Origin: Aulostomus chinensis
Lineage: Eukaryota; Chordata; Actinopteri; Syngnathiformes; Aulostomidae
Assembly: GCA_037954235.1 (NCBI GenBank)
Contig: JBBMOA010000016.1
Location: forward strand, 36,001 to 100,000
DNA: 64,000 nt
Direction: 5' to 3'
This document shows, one piece after another, positions 1 through 10,806 of this stretch. Positions within the stretch are counted from its first letter, which is position 1, and each line of letters begins with the position of its first letter. Position numbers and translations under genes: made by a program. The notes beneath the pieces were generated by a model. The model saw nothing but the letters and a program-made list of their open reading frames with translations. It searched no databases and was not told the DNA's origin.

Positions 1-98
1 TCTGCAAGAGGAAGGCTGAGGATGGGAGAATTCCGGACTTGTTTCCCAATCCTAACTTCTTACAGGACACTGATGATGATGGACAGAGCACAGAGTGA
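1..98 (+). CDS. C-terminal end of an ORF entering from the left, probably LTR retroelement
   Basis: A frame open from base 3 stops at 96-98 (31 residues, ending QDTDDDGQSTE). About 375 bases later comes a purine tract (AAGGGGGGA near 474-482) and an LTR-like block, the order expected at the 3' end of an LTR retroelement. The protein is too short to assign. Confidence 0.25.
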   Translation, partial: CKRKAEDGRIPDLFPNPNFLQDTDDDGQSTE

Positions 99-485
99 GG
101 TAAAATTAACTGTCGTTTGATTAAAGGAGTGAATCGCATAGGATGATGGACTGTGGATTCGAAGTCCATTGAAGAAGGAATCCCGTGGAGCAACGGATTG
201 TGGACTCTTAATTTGGTATAATCACATACAGTGAGACATTATTTTGGTTGAATTATGCTTTTACACATTTTTTCGCTAAAGAATTGAGATGTGAATTGTG
301 AAGGTTCATGATGAAGGTCGCTAGCGGGGGGGGCCGTAGAGGAATTTCCTGCTTAAAAACAGCCGGGCAGGTTTTCGCCTCTGCAAAATGTGAACCTAAT
401 AGGTGAATGGTAAAATCTTGTGTGTGTCTACTGTGAAGAGGAATATTTAATGTAAATATCAAATACGATATTTAAGGGGGGATTA

Positions 486-943
486 TGTAGGGGCGTGAGT
501 TTATGTAAGACATACGTGTCTGGAGAAAGTTTATGTAAGATATACTGGTCTCCAAGTAAACAGGGTATTGCTAGTACAAGGTCTTAAGTTCAGGTCATAT
601 GAGGACGGGACAATGGACTGGATGTTCCAGTAAACCTGTACCCCACTACCTTGCCAAACAGGATGCACCTTGCTGAAGAGAAGCACGTACACACACATGA
701 GTAATGACGTCAACGAACGGTATAAAATGTGAATGCAAGTTGTAAGGAGGGTTCTGTCTGTATGTAAGATGTGAGGTGGTTGATCTGTGCATTAAACCCG
801 CAAGAGGCTGTAAGATGATCCGTCGTTGAGTCTCGTTTGTCATCTCAACTTGAATGAGAGATCCGAGGTCAACTCCAACATTAGCAAAGTGAGAAAGCAT
901 CTGAGTGTACTGACAAAAGCAACCCCCCTGGTTCCTGCCTAAC
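486..943 (+). repeat. Candidate 3' LTR of an LTR retroelement
   Basis: Begins TGTAGGGGCG three bases after a polypurine tract and ends near GCCTAACA. Inside are, in order, a TATA box (GGTATAAAATG near 719-729) and an ATTAAA polyadenylation signal near 792, the U3-R-U5 order on the plus strand. The borders are inferred; the 5' part of the element is outside the window. Confidence 0.35.
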
Positions 944-1637
944 ATGTACTAAAGCCAGAGTATCTTCTGTGGCGTGCCAGGCTCAGGGCGGCTTTAAAAG
1001 CATCGATATCAGCAACCTTAGCAGAGTGCCAAGGACCTGAAACACTTACCCCCGCCAGAGAAACACATCTCCACCCAGAATCACCACAAAAATAAAAATG
1101 CAAAAAAACACATGAGTGCACCAGTGGAAGGACTGATATCTCAGCCCAGTTGTAGCACTCCCTACCTTAACCAGGATGACCACTGAAACCAGTCAGAAAA
1201 CACCCGCTTTTCCCAGCATATACTCACCAGAACTACAGTGGCAGACCACAGCCAGGGAAGGAAAACATCAAACAAAGACAGTACACCTAGGGGGGGGAGG
1301 GAAAACCAAACTAACTGTTCACAAAACAAAATCCCTCATGTCGCATCCCAGACGAGCCCCCATTGTGTCATGACTCTGGCTCACGAGAGGCAACATAGGG
1401 GAGTGAAACGATAGCTGCGATCAAACTAGGTTTATTAGTAACAAAAGAACAAGAAAGAGAATGGTGTGTAAGTTGGCAGCATGGCTGCCAACCCTGGCTG
1501 TGGTCTGAGAGAGAGAGGGGGAGGAGCCTGGCTGGGCCTTTTAAAGGTGAGCAGCAGATGCTGGCTATCGGAGATCAGGAGAGGAGGAGCTCCATGATAG
1601 AGCCTGAAAAATAGTGAAACACCTCTGGACATAACAC
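944..1637 (-). mobile_element. Endogenous retrovirus fragment: 5' LTR, Pro-tRNA primer-binding site and leader
   Basis: Read on the minus strand: an LTR (about 1637 down to 1365, TGTTATGTCC ... CATGACACA) with a TATA-like TTTAAAAGG near 1540 and AATAAA near 1430-1435; one base later a primer-binding site at 1345-1362. Its plus-strand text ATCCCAGACGAGCCCCCA differs from the 3' end of vertebrate tRNA-Pro at one base. A leader with a donor-like CTGGTGAGTA follows, and then the element is cut off near 944. No intact gag, pol or env is visible. Proline priming is typical of gammaretrovirus-like ERVs. The outer LTR edge is uncertain. Confidence 0.55.
1345..1362 (-). other. tRNA-Pro primer-binding site
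   Basis: 17 of 18 bases complementary to the 3' end of tRNA-Pro including the CCA, one base from the end of the LTR. Confidence 0.65.
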
Positions 1638-2233
1638 TTTCTTGTACCACTTTTAAAAGATACTGACTACTGCAGACTCGTAATATCCCATAACAGCTGC
1701 AGTTTTGGATATGCTCTGACTCAGTTGTCTAGCCATCACAATTTATCCCTTGTAAAACTTCCTCAAATCCTTATGCTTGTCCATTTTCCTGCTGGATCCA
1801 TGACTATTTTGAGGACAAAATGTTCACTTGCTGCCTAATATCCCAACCACTAACAGTTGCCATGACAAAGAGATAATCAGAGTTACTTACTTCACCTGTC
1901 AGTGGTGATCATGTTATGCCTGATTGGTGTATATTCTCACTTTATGACGATAAAACTTTCAGATGAAGTTCGGGAGCAGAAAAAAAACCTCATTTCTGGT
2001 CTTGTGCTTGAATTAATCACAACCTTCTCAGCTACTACACGTCTTAGCCCAGTGGGTTGCCAGGCCAGCTCCATGCTGTCCACCATTCCCTTCATCAGTC
2101 CACTTCTAATCATACCCCTTTGTCCATGCTTTGTGGCACTGGGCTGCAGGGTGTTTTTTCTCCATTTCTTCCTCCTACTAACAGTTCTCTTTTGCCTCAA
2201 CCCCATCTTCAATGTCCCAGCCTCATCCTAAAG
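1638..2233. other. Spacer without recognised genes
   Basis: AT-rich spacer. I see no exon, RNA gene or clear repeat. The final eight bases (2226-2233) are the target-site copy of the next element. Confidence 0.4.
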
Positions 2234-3007
2234 CAGGGTTCCCCAATTAGATTTCACCAAGGGCCAAATTCTGACATGGGTACCAAGCCAAGGGCCACAG
2301 CACCAGTGGGGCACGCGGCGGCAGGGAGGGGGGTGCCACCGCACCCCCACTCCAGTGACAGTGCAGATACCAACGTTGAATCTGCACTTATAGTGCATTA
2401 TAACATTATTATTAGTTGTGCCCTGGGATTCAGGAATACTGTTTGTGAGGGTCACACAAAGACAAATTGCACTCTGGAAACAAAAGTTGAGAACCAACCA
2501 TCGTCATCTTCCGCTTATTCCTACACACATTAAGGGTCGCGGGGGGGGGGGGGGGCTGGAGCCTATCCCAGCGTCAACGGGTGAGAGGCGGGGTACACCC
2601 TGGACAGGTCGCCAGTCCATCGCAGGGCCGACATAGAGAGACGAACAACCATTCACACTCACATTCATACCTACGGTCAATTTAGAGTATTCAATCAGCC
2701 TAGTCCCCAATTGCATGTCTTTGGACTGTGGAGGAAGCTGGAGTACCAGAGAGAACCCACGCAGACACGGGGAGAACATGCAAACTCCACACAGAAAGAT
2801 CCCGTGCCCGAGCCGGGACTCGAACCCGGAACCGAGAACCAACCATTTACTCAAAATAAATATTTGGCTGTTACAGTCTGCTTGGAAAGTTGCTAGATTT
2901 ACTTTTGTTTCCAAAAAAAGTCCTTTTTGCTCACAAGTTGGTGTGGGCCAGTCTGCTTCCTCTTGCGGGCCGCAAATGGCCCACGGGCTGCCTATTGGGG
3001 TACCCTG
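2234..3007. mobile_element. hAT-type MITE with a SINE inside
   Basis: Ends are inverted: CAGGGTTCCCCAATTAG on the left and, read in reverse complement, CAGGGTACCCCAATAGG on the right. The flanks are 8-bp near-duplicates (TCCTAAAG at 2226-2233, TCCTGAAG at 3008-3015), the size made by hAT transposases. It has no transposase and would have moved using an outside enzyme. Positions 2502-2833 are a later SINE. Confidence 0.75.
2502..2833 (-). mobile_element. tRNA-headed SINE inside the hAT MITE
   Basis: Minus-strand copy of a common fish SINE. The tRNA-like head lies at the right, with a B-box-like GGTTCGAGTCC, and the tail (TAAGGGTCGC...) at the left. A 13-bp direct repeat, GAGAACCAACCAT, flanks it at 2489-2501 and 2834-2846, so this is a clean target-primed insertion. 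Confidence 0.8.
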
Positions 3008-3298
3008 TCCTGAAGCATCCCCAGTCTATATTATCCTTGGCCAGCAGAATCTGACCTGTATATATATCCAACTTGTGGCGTTGCTTCTTCCCACCATTGA
3101 CCAACCTCCTAAACCAATCATGTGTGCTAAGGGCCCCATCTCAAAACAAAGGGAATCACAGCAATGGAATTTGTCTATGTTTTCTTCCTGTATAGAGATA
3201 TCATGTGCTCTCTTTAACCAGCTCACTTACAGGAGTTCAACAATTAACTTACCCAGGTCTGTGGGGTGGTGTTCCACTTTGGTGGTACTGGATTTCCA

Positions 3299-3676
3299 TT
3301 CAACCATCCATTTTCTTCCACTTATCCTGTTGAGGGACGCGGGGGTGGCTGGAGCCCTATCCCAGCAGCTTTCAGGAGGGAGGCAGGGTACACCCTGGAC
3401 AGGTTGCCAGTCCATTGCAGGGCCAACACATATAGACAAACAACCATTCACACACACAGTCATACCTTCGGTCCCTTTAGAGTATCCAATTAGCCTAGTC
3501 CCCAATTGCATGTCTTTGGACTGTGGGAGGAAGCCGGAGAACCCAGAGAGAACCCACGCAGGCACAGGGAGAACATGCAAACTCCCCACAGAAAGATCCC
3601 GTGCCCTAGCCAGGACACCCAAAACCTTCTTGCTGTGAGGCAACAGTGCTAACCACTGCACCACTGGGCTGCCTGA
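3299..3676 (-). mobile_element. tRNA-headed SINE, same family
   Basis: Near full-length minus-strand copy, from ATCCATTTTCTTCCACTTAT at the tail to the head (GGTGCAGTGGTTAGCAC in reverse complement). Target-site duplication not clear. Confidence 0.7.
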
Positions 3677-3929
3677 TACTGGTTTTATAAGTATCATATT
3701 AAACTTTCCTCCAAGGTGGCTGCTGGCCTAAGTTTTACCAGGGCACCTTCTGGGAATGCTTAGAACCAGAGCAATACTGATTCACTTTTGCTGCCTGTTA
3801 GACCCCTTAACTGTCATGAATGTGGGTCATCCATCCAGCCTGCAACTGCCTGTAGCTCCCCCTTAAAAACACACACACACAAACCAAAAGAAGATCTCCT
3901 TTCTCCAGACTCCCATGGCCTATCACAGC

Positions 3930-4440
3930 ATTATTCGCTGTTGTCCCTCAGGTCACAAGGTTCACAGCCTCTATGCCTTTGCCTCAAGTGTTGACAAAAA
4001 GGGCAGAATGGTGTTGCAGCTGGGTGGTCACTTCATGTAAAACAACTTTAGCTGTTCCGTGGGTGGCATTTCCCAGTGCCAGCTCCTCCACACGTTCCTT
4101 TGTGGTGGTGGCCACTCTCGTGATACTGCCTACGCCACCAAGCCATAACTAAACATGTCTGCATCCACACCTGTCAACGTCATGCCATTGAAATATGCAC
4201 TAAAGCGCCACCCAAACCCAGATTTCATTCAGTTCTCAATCATTCAATTCTCCATCTGGCCTAACAGGAGGCTTTAATCCAGGGTTTGTCACACTTCCAT
4301 GCATTTCATTCAGAAACAAATACCTCCAGTCAGCCATCAATGATCCTGAAGTTCTGGAAAGACTCCTGAAGAAATAGGTAAAGGAGGGTTACATGATTGG
4401 CCCGTATCCTCATCCAATTTTTCCTGGATTCTGCATCACT
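3930..4440 (+). mobile_element. Degraded DIRS/Ngaro-like reverse-transcriptase remnant
   Basis: Broken plus-strand frames contain pieces such as STPVNVMPLKYALKRHP and, near 4385, EGYMIGPYPHPIFPGF. These resemble the start of DIRS-type reverse transcriptases (a TP-I...L...HP segment, then G-[FY]-MIGPF-PPF). Many stops and frame changes; no recombinase domain seen. Confidence 0.35.
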
Positions 4441-5079
4441 CTTCTGGACATCGGCTCTAGATAATCCTCAGGTAAAAAAAAAAACACACAAATAAACCAT
4501 CATCAGCATCCACAGCTTTATTAGAGCGCAGAGCACATTTAAGATCATTTATCCGTTCTAACTTTTGATTAAATTTTGGCGTATATTGGAGGGAGCTTAT
4601 TACTTTGCAGTCTGGCTCACTTTTGCCTGTAAGAACAGCATTGTGTTGGATCCTGATCAACACTCACAAACTCTCATACCGGGTACATGTCCTAAATGAC
4701 TTAATCATCATGTCCCATCCCTCATCTTCCTTGGCTCACAACTTCTCCGCACATTTTGAACTGTCATTATCATTACTTGTTGTACTTTGTAGTTTGGCCT
4801 TGGTGTCTCTCAGTCTCTCTGTGTTTCCACAGACCCACCAGAGCTCCATCTCTCTGCACCAACTGCTGCCTGCATCGCCCCCCCTACCGCCCTGTTTTCC
4901 CTGCTGTTACACCGGGCTGCGCTCCCCTCCCATGAACCAGTCTTACATTAAGCTGGCTTGCTCTCCCTGCTTCCCCTGCCTACCAGAAGCTTCTTTCTTT
5001 AGCTGTTGTTAACATTTCCATGTTTCCTACATTCTATGTTATAAACTGTTTTCTTCTCTGTACCAACATCTCCTGCACG

Positions 5080-5275
5080 TCTGTCCCTCCTGGTGAGGGA
5101 TCCTCCTCCCCTCCTCACCCTGAGGTTTCTTAGATTTTTCCGTTAAGGTTTTCTATGGAGTTCCTCCTCAGTCGATGTGAGGCTCTGAGGGCAGAGGATG
5201 TTGTTATGATGCCATGAAGCCTGGAGACAAACTGGTGGGGAAAACAGGCTACAAATAAAATTGCCTTGCTTTACC
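5080..5275 (+). repeat. L2-like LINE 3' tail
   Basis: The block reading GGTGAGGGATCCTCCTCCCC, then TGAGGTTTCTTAGATTTTTC, then a GGCTACAAATAAAATTG tail is a very common dispersed sequence in fish genomes, usually the 3' end of L2/CR1-type elements. No coding part is attached. Confidence 0.5.
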
Positions 5276-6021
5276 TATTAAGCCGGTAACCCCGTTCCCA
5301 CCTAGTCAAAGTAGACTCTCACCTCAGTCCTTGTTAGCCCTTAGTATGCCCCATCTATGTCAGAAAGTCACAGGGCACTTCTTATTCTGATCACTTATTC
5401 ATTACTGACACCTAACAATCCAATCCTGATTTGTGTCTTACTTTAAAGTGGTCCTATCTTTGCTGGGTATCTCCCATAACATACTATCCTCCCATTCCTT
5501 CTTAATTGAAATGGCCTCAACTGCCTCCATGCAAAGGGTCAAAAATCACATGATTAACCCTTACATACTGTTTGGGTCGAATTGGACCCGTTTTGACTTT
5601 TGACAGCAGTAAAAACACCCTAAAGTTCATTTAAGTCTTTAAGCCTGAAACTTGATGACTTTTCCTGAAGTGGCCCAAAATACATGAAAGTAATTTAAAA
5701 ATATTGATACATAATTTTGTATATGTGCTACACATTTTTGCCATTTTGAGCTGAGTCAGGTGCTGCTGAAGAAATTATCACAATGTTTAGCACTGTGAGG
5801 AGGAACAAACCTGAGCTGCCACCTGCCCTACCTGCAACAAGGGGAAGAGAGGTCTTTTCTTCTATGTGTGCCTTTATTCAGGACACCACAGTTGTCTCAT
5901 ACATGCCAAAGAAGAACAAGAATGTGATCCTTATGGGCACACTACACAAGGCTGCATAAGTGAGCACTCGGGAAGACAAACAAACAGCAATCATCCTTGA
6001 CTACAATGCAAAAAGTGTGAA

Positions 6022-6330
6022 GTGGACAATCTTGATAAAGTCACAGGCACATACAGCTGCAAGAGGAAAACCGCCTGCTGTCCCCTCGTCATATTCCACA
6101 ACATCATTGACGTATCCATGTACAATGCATTTGTGATTTGGAGTGAGCGAAACCCAACCTGGTGGGCAAGCAAGAGGAACTGGAGGAGGTTCTTTTTGGA
6201 GGAGCTTGGAAAGGCCCTTGTGGCTCCTTCCATGCAAAAACGACAAAACCTCCCCCGCACAGAAGCCTCAGCAGCATTTGTGAGGGCAGCGCAGCAATCT
6301 GAGCCTGGCCCTGTTCAAGAAGCATTCACG
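6022..6330 (+). pseudogene. piggyBac transposase C-terminal fragment
   Basis: Open frame with LDKVTGTYSCKRKTACCPLV, NIIDVSMYNAFVIW, NPTWWASKRNWRRFFLEEL and RQNLPRTEASAA, typical of the last third of PGBD-type transposases. It reads into the SINE beyond about 6331, and the catalytic core upstream is deleted or shifted in frame. Confidence 0.65.
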
Positions 6331-6655
6331 GAGGTGCATTGGTCATCCCTGTGGCCCCCCAGCAAAAAGGTTGTGGGTTGAGCCCCGGCTGGAGCACGGG
6401 GTCTTTCTGGGTGAGTCTCCATGTTCTCCCTGTTCCTGCTGGGTTCTCTCTGGTACTCCAGTTTCCTCCACAGTCCAAAGACATCAAGAGGGGACCAGGT
6501 TAATCCAGACTCTAAATTGACCGTAGGCGTGGCTGGGAGAGTCTGTCTCTATGTGTTGGCCCTGCCATGGACTGGCGACCTGTCCAGGGGGGAAGGCTGC
6601 TGGATAGGCTCCACCCCCCTCTGCGACCCTTAACAGGAATAAGCGGAAGAAAATT
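6331..6655 (+). mobile_element. tRNA-headed SINE inside the piggyBac remnant
   Basis: Plus-strand copy, with a worn head (GGTGCATTGGTCATC...) through CCATGTTCTCCCTGTTCCTG to the AATAAGCGGAAGA / GGATGG tail. It must be younger than the piggyBac copy it splits. Confidence 0.7.
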
Positions 6656-6991
6656 GATGAATGATGGATGGAATAGAATAAATTAAAATAATTATGACTT
6701 TTTTATTACATGAAATTATCCTGTGTAATAGATATTCCTCTCCAAAATATATTTCACCAATCACAAGTGGTGTTAAAACTTAAAAAATACATTTTCCCTG
6801 GTCTTTGAAACATTCAGGAAGGACTAATTAATCATTTTTTGAAGTAGCATAGATCATTTAAACATTATGAATAGGTTTGGGGTTATAACTTTACTGAAAA
6901 TACTTGCTACAAGGGCAATTCTTGGTCCGGGTCAATTTTGACCCGCACCATACTGTGAAGGTAAGGGATTTGAACAGTGTGTGAGGGTTAA

Positions 6992-9293
6992 GACCATGAG
7001 TCAAGGGTCTTCATACATTTGCTGGCTCTACAGCAGCTCTAAGCTGCTGGATGTACGCAATGCTTAGTCTTCTCTTTGAATGCTGCAGCTCTCAAACTGT
7101 GACTGACAGCTTAAGTGCTGTCCATCTGCTCTAAACCACATGCTTGTGTAGAACAGGTGAGATTAATCATGTTTGTACAACTAATTTATGAGCACTTCCA
7201 GGTGATATGAGTGTTTCTCATGTTTAACCAGTGTGATGTTTGTCAACAGTTGGGGCAGTCACTATCTTCTGGCGTTTGTCCACTTTCCTCAGGAAACTTG
7301 TGCTCTGTTGCTGTGGCTCACAGTTCAGATTTGATTGGAAGACTTAACTCAAAAAGAGCACTTTGTTTTTTCTCATCTCTTCCAGTTTCTCCAATTGCTT
7401 TATGTGAGAAGTTCAGCTAGTATGCACTCCCAGTGTAACACTCCAGAGTCCGGGAACACATTTCTAGAGTAACATTCTGTTCTGACAGTGTGACAGTACT
7501 GCAAAAGCAACAAATTTTAAACAGTATTGGCACTATCTCTTCTACATGATTAATAGCTGGTTGAGCAAAACCTTTGTTTGACTCACAGAATACAGATACT
7601 GCCTGTCATTGTTACCATGGTAACAGCAAAACTAGAGCTCAAAGTGACAGGTCATCACAGTTTTCAAAATATTTATTTGCATTTTTTTGTTGAAATCTTC
7701 CATACAGTCTGTCATGTGACAGGAATGCATGAGAGAAGACATGATTGGCTCAACAAATTCTTACGTGAACATCGTCATCATCATAATCATGTTATCCATG
7801 TTGGTACATAAACAAAGACCCCACCCACTGCCCCACCCCTCCCTGAACATTCAGGTCCCTGAACTCTGTACAAGCAGAGACGAGCATAGAAAACACAAAG
7901 ACAAACGAGTATTAAAAAGGCAAAAACATGAATGAGCCCCGAGAAATGAAATTTTTCTGACATTCAGGAAACATTTGGAACAGAGAGAAGCATCAGCAGC
8001 AGCCATTCACTGAGTCCTAAAAAATTTGGCCAATCAGATAGAAAAGCTGAGATATTCTCCCTGATTGGCTTCCTGTTAAATCTGAATGACAACAGTTTAA
8101 TGTTTAGCTGCTGCCCTCTGGTGGCAACCAGACTTGTCTCAGAAATATACACATATTGATAGTATGTACAGACACCTGACATCATCGCCTGACATCATCC
8201 TGCATCCCCTGATATCAATGTTGTAAATTGCCTGAAATCTTCGTATTCATTCAACATTATGACACATCACTGAGGACTTTATGGGTACTTCCTACATCCA
8301 TCTCATCACCATTTAACTTCCTGCTTACTACTCAACACTGGGGTTTACTTCCGATGTCACATCACCATGGTTACTGAAATGATTTTCAACTGTTTCAGGA
8401 GTTCAGTGTCAGCAGAGCATGTCATCGTGCTCATTAGGAAATTACTTTGATGTTTGTAGGTTTGATTTTCACAGTTGTGTCAGGGTCAAGTTCATCACAT
8501 CACTGCCCTCTAACACATTTCACCTCAGTGCTTCCAGTTTGTTTCATATACCAACTCTGAACAAGCTAGTGACGTCATAATATTTGGCTCCTAAAAAACA
8601 ACAACAGTGAAGTGTCCACAGACTGAAGTCTTTCTGGTAATATGGTTCCCTCCACTATTTTGGGGAACGTTATAGCCATTCTCTTTCCAAATTGTTTTTA
8701 TTTTGTAACTTCTTCAGATATGTATTGTTTCAGTTTAACAAACTCAAAGTATGACAAAGTGGCATGAATAAATGAGTACTTTTGAGTTTGGCAGTTGTTT
8801 TGATATTAACTTCCTGTGGTGAGTTTTGACACAATTCCTGTTTGCTGATTCTTAGTAATCAATAATCATTAAAAAGGTATTTAGATTAAAACAGCAATAA
8901 AATCATTTTTGATTTGTTCCAACCATGTAGGCACATTTCCTGTTATGGATAGGAAAGTTACAACAATCTTACTTGGACCACACACGCCCCCATTCATCAA
9001 CAGAACATTTCAAAAACAGACACAAAATGTGAAATCCAGGTGTGTGACAGGTAACATCCTATAGTCTCTGCAGGTCAAACATAGTTTGACTCTCCAGCTT
9101 TCCAAAACTATGAAATCCTGATATTTTACCGGCCACAGGTTACTGTCCCAACACACATCTCTGTACCTCTATCTTTGTGGGGACTTGTGCTGATATTAAC
9201 CACTTCAATCTGGTCCGTCCCTTCTGTCCTTACCATCTCTGAAAGTCTTAGAGATCCTCACAGAGATAGATGTACAACAAAACTAGACTCTCT
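6992..9293 (-). other. eml4 3' UTR and 3' flank
   Basis: No protein-coding exon is visible. The eml4 3' UTR must begin at 9293 and run leftwards. AATAAA signals on the minus strand are seen at 8697-8702 (about 590 bases past the stop) and 7672-7677; either could end the transcript. A good CTCF-type motif lies at 8111-8124. The short plus-strand ORFs here look like chance. Confidence 0.5.
8111..8124 (-). promoter_or_regulatory. CTCF-like motif
   Basis: Read on the minus strand the site is CCACCAGAGGGCAG, which fits the published 14-base CTCF consensus CCASYAGRKGGCRS at every position. It lies about 1.2 kb past the eml4 stop codon. Sequence match only; such motifs also arise by chance or inside repeats. 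Confidence 0.35.
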
Positions 9294-10772
9294 TTATAAG
9301 GGGGGTGTAAGGGGAGGGAGTCCCTCATCACTGGGCGTGGCTGTGTCATCACTAGGGTCCAAGCTGTCTTTCAGACTTGCTGTGCTGTCAGAGGGGGGTG
9401 GGGTTGCCTCAGAGTGAGGTGGGGTTAACTCTGATGTGGGTGGAACTAGCTCAGTGGGAGGTGGAGTTTCTGAGGCAAGTTCTTGGGTTCCATTGGGTGT
9501 TGGTGGTGTGATGGGTTCCTGAATGGGTGTGGCTGAAATGGCTGGGGGTGAAGTGAGGATGGTGTCCATCCGGCGGGGTGTGGAGTTACAGAGGAGGCTG
9601 TCAGTCAGAGAGAGGGAGGATTTCTCCACCAGACGCCACTGCATGATACTGGTGTCCTTCCCGCCAGTTGATATCAGGTGACTGTCATTGTACAAGAAGC
9701 TGACGTTGGTCACATGACTGCTGTGGGCACTGTACTTATGACTGGGAGCCTGAAGACATTGATGACATGTTGGTATGGTCAACTATTTCAACATAACCTG
9801 ATCGATTGAGGTTTGTGTGATGACTCACTTTGGGGGTAGAGCAAGGGTAAGCAAACAGGTGAACTTTACAGAAGTCATCCGCCAGAGCGATGACTTTCCT
9901 GTTATGAGATCGTATCAGAGCATTGATGTCCGTCCCATCTGATCCCTCTGGCCACACACCTGAAACACACAAACACTCATGTTGGAGAGTGAATATCTTA
10001 GAGATTTAACCCCCCCCCCCACACACACACACACACACACGCACACAAGGATGTACCGACCAAACACGTGGTATCCCAGCACACAAGTGTAAGTTGCCCA
10101 GTCAATGTCTTTACACTCCGAACGATTTCGGATCAGTTTACAACCATTTGGAACATCCCCTGAAAAAAAAAAATCACAATAGTTACACTCATCAATAAAC
10201 CATGTAAGACTGTTGAATGAGCCAGGGACTCACAATAAAGGATCTCATAGTCTCCAGAGTTTGACATGATGAAGTTGTTGTTAGGGGACCAGTCCAGGTG
10301 TGTGATGTAGCTGGAATGACCCTGTAAGAACATGCAAAATTGTAATGAAAAAAACTTAACAAAAAAAAAATAACAGAACACTTCCTGAGTTCTTGATCAC
10401 TAGCACCTTCCCCCTGATGAATGGTCATGATCATGACAAGACCCCTCAAACAGAACCCTTTATCTGCACCAGGTAATCTAACCACCAAGTGGTGTCATCG
10501 AGCAGGAGGTCAGACTCACCCTGCACTAGTTGCATGGGCCCTTCTGAACTTCCTATCAGGATTGTCCCATGACCCTTTGGCTTTGGCTCATAGGTTGAGG
10601 GAACCTTATGGAGGAGGACACTGATCTGGGATTGTCGGGGTAATTCTAAGAACCGGCAAACTATCATCTTTATCATTGGTGAGAATATGAGTGTCTCGTG
10701 GGCAGAACAGCAAGACCTCTATCCTCTCATCCTTCTTCAGAGAGTTCTGATAAGTGTTCACAAATGGTCAAT

Positions 10773-10806
<34 letters not shown>

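Larger units (their letters stand above)
5558..6987 (+). mobile_element. piggyBac-type transposon remnant with TTAA target sites
   Basis: TTAA flanks both ends (5554-5557 and 6988-6991), the hallmark of piggyBac. The termini are inverted: CCCTTACATACTGTTT on the left, CCCTCACACACTGTTC in reverse complement on the right. Both ends also contain a GGGTC-AA-TGACCCG type sub-terminal motif. Inside (5780-6300) are broken plus-strand frames of the transposase C-terminal half (YNAKSVKW, LDKVTGTYSCKRKTA, VIFHNIIDVSMYNAFVIW). The N-terminal half is missing and a SINE (6331-6655) interrupts the end. Not mobile on its own. Confidence 0.8.

Noticed and set aside
2715..3638. 307-codon plus-strand ORF
   Set aside because: It runs through two SINEs and a MITE and has no protein family features; a chance product of the repeats.
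7578..7935. Short plus-strand ORFs behind eml4
   Set aside because: No splice context or protein features, and they lie in the likely antisense of the eml4 3' UTR.
9175..9417. 80-codon plus-strand ORF over the eml4 stop
   Set aside because: Antisense shadow of the last eml4 exon.
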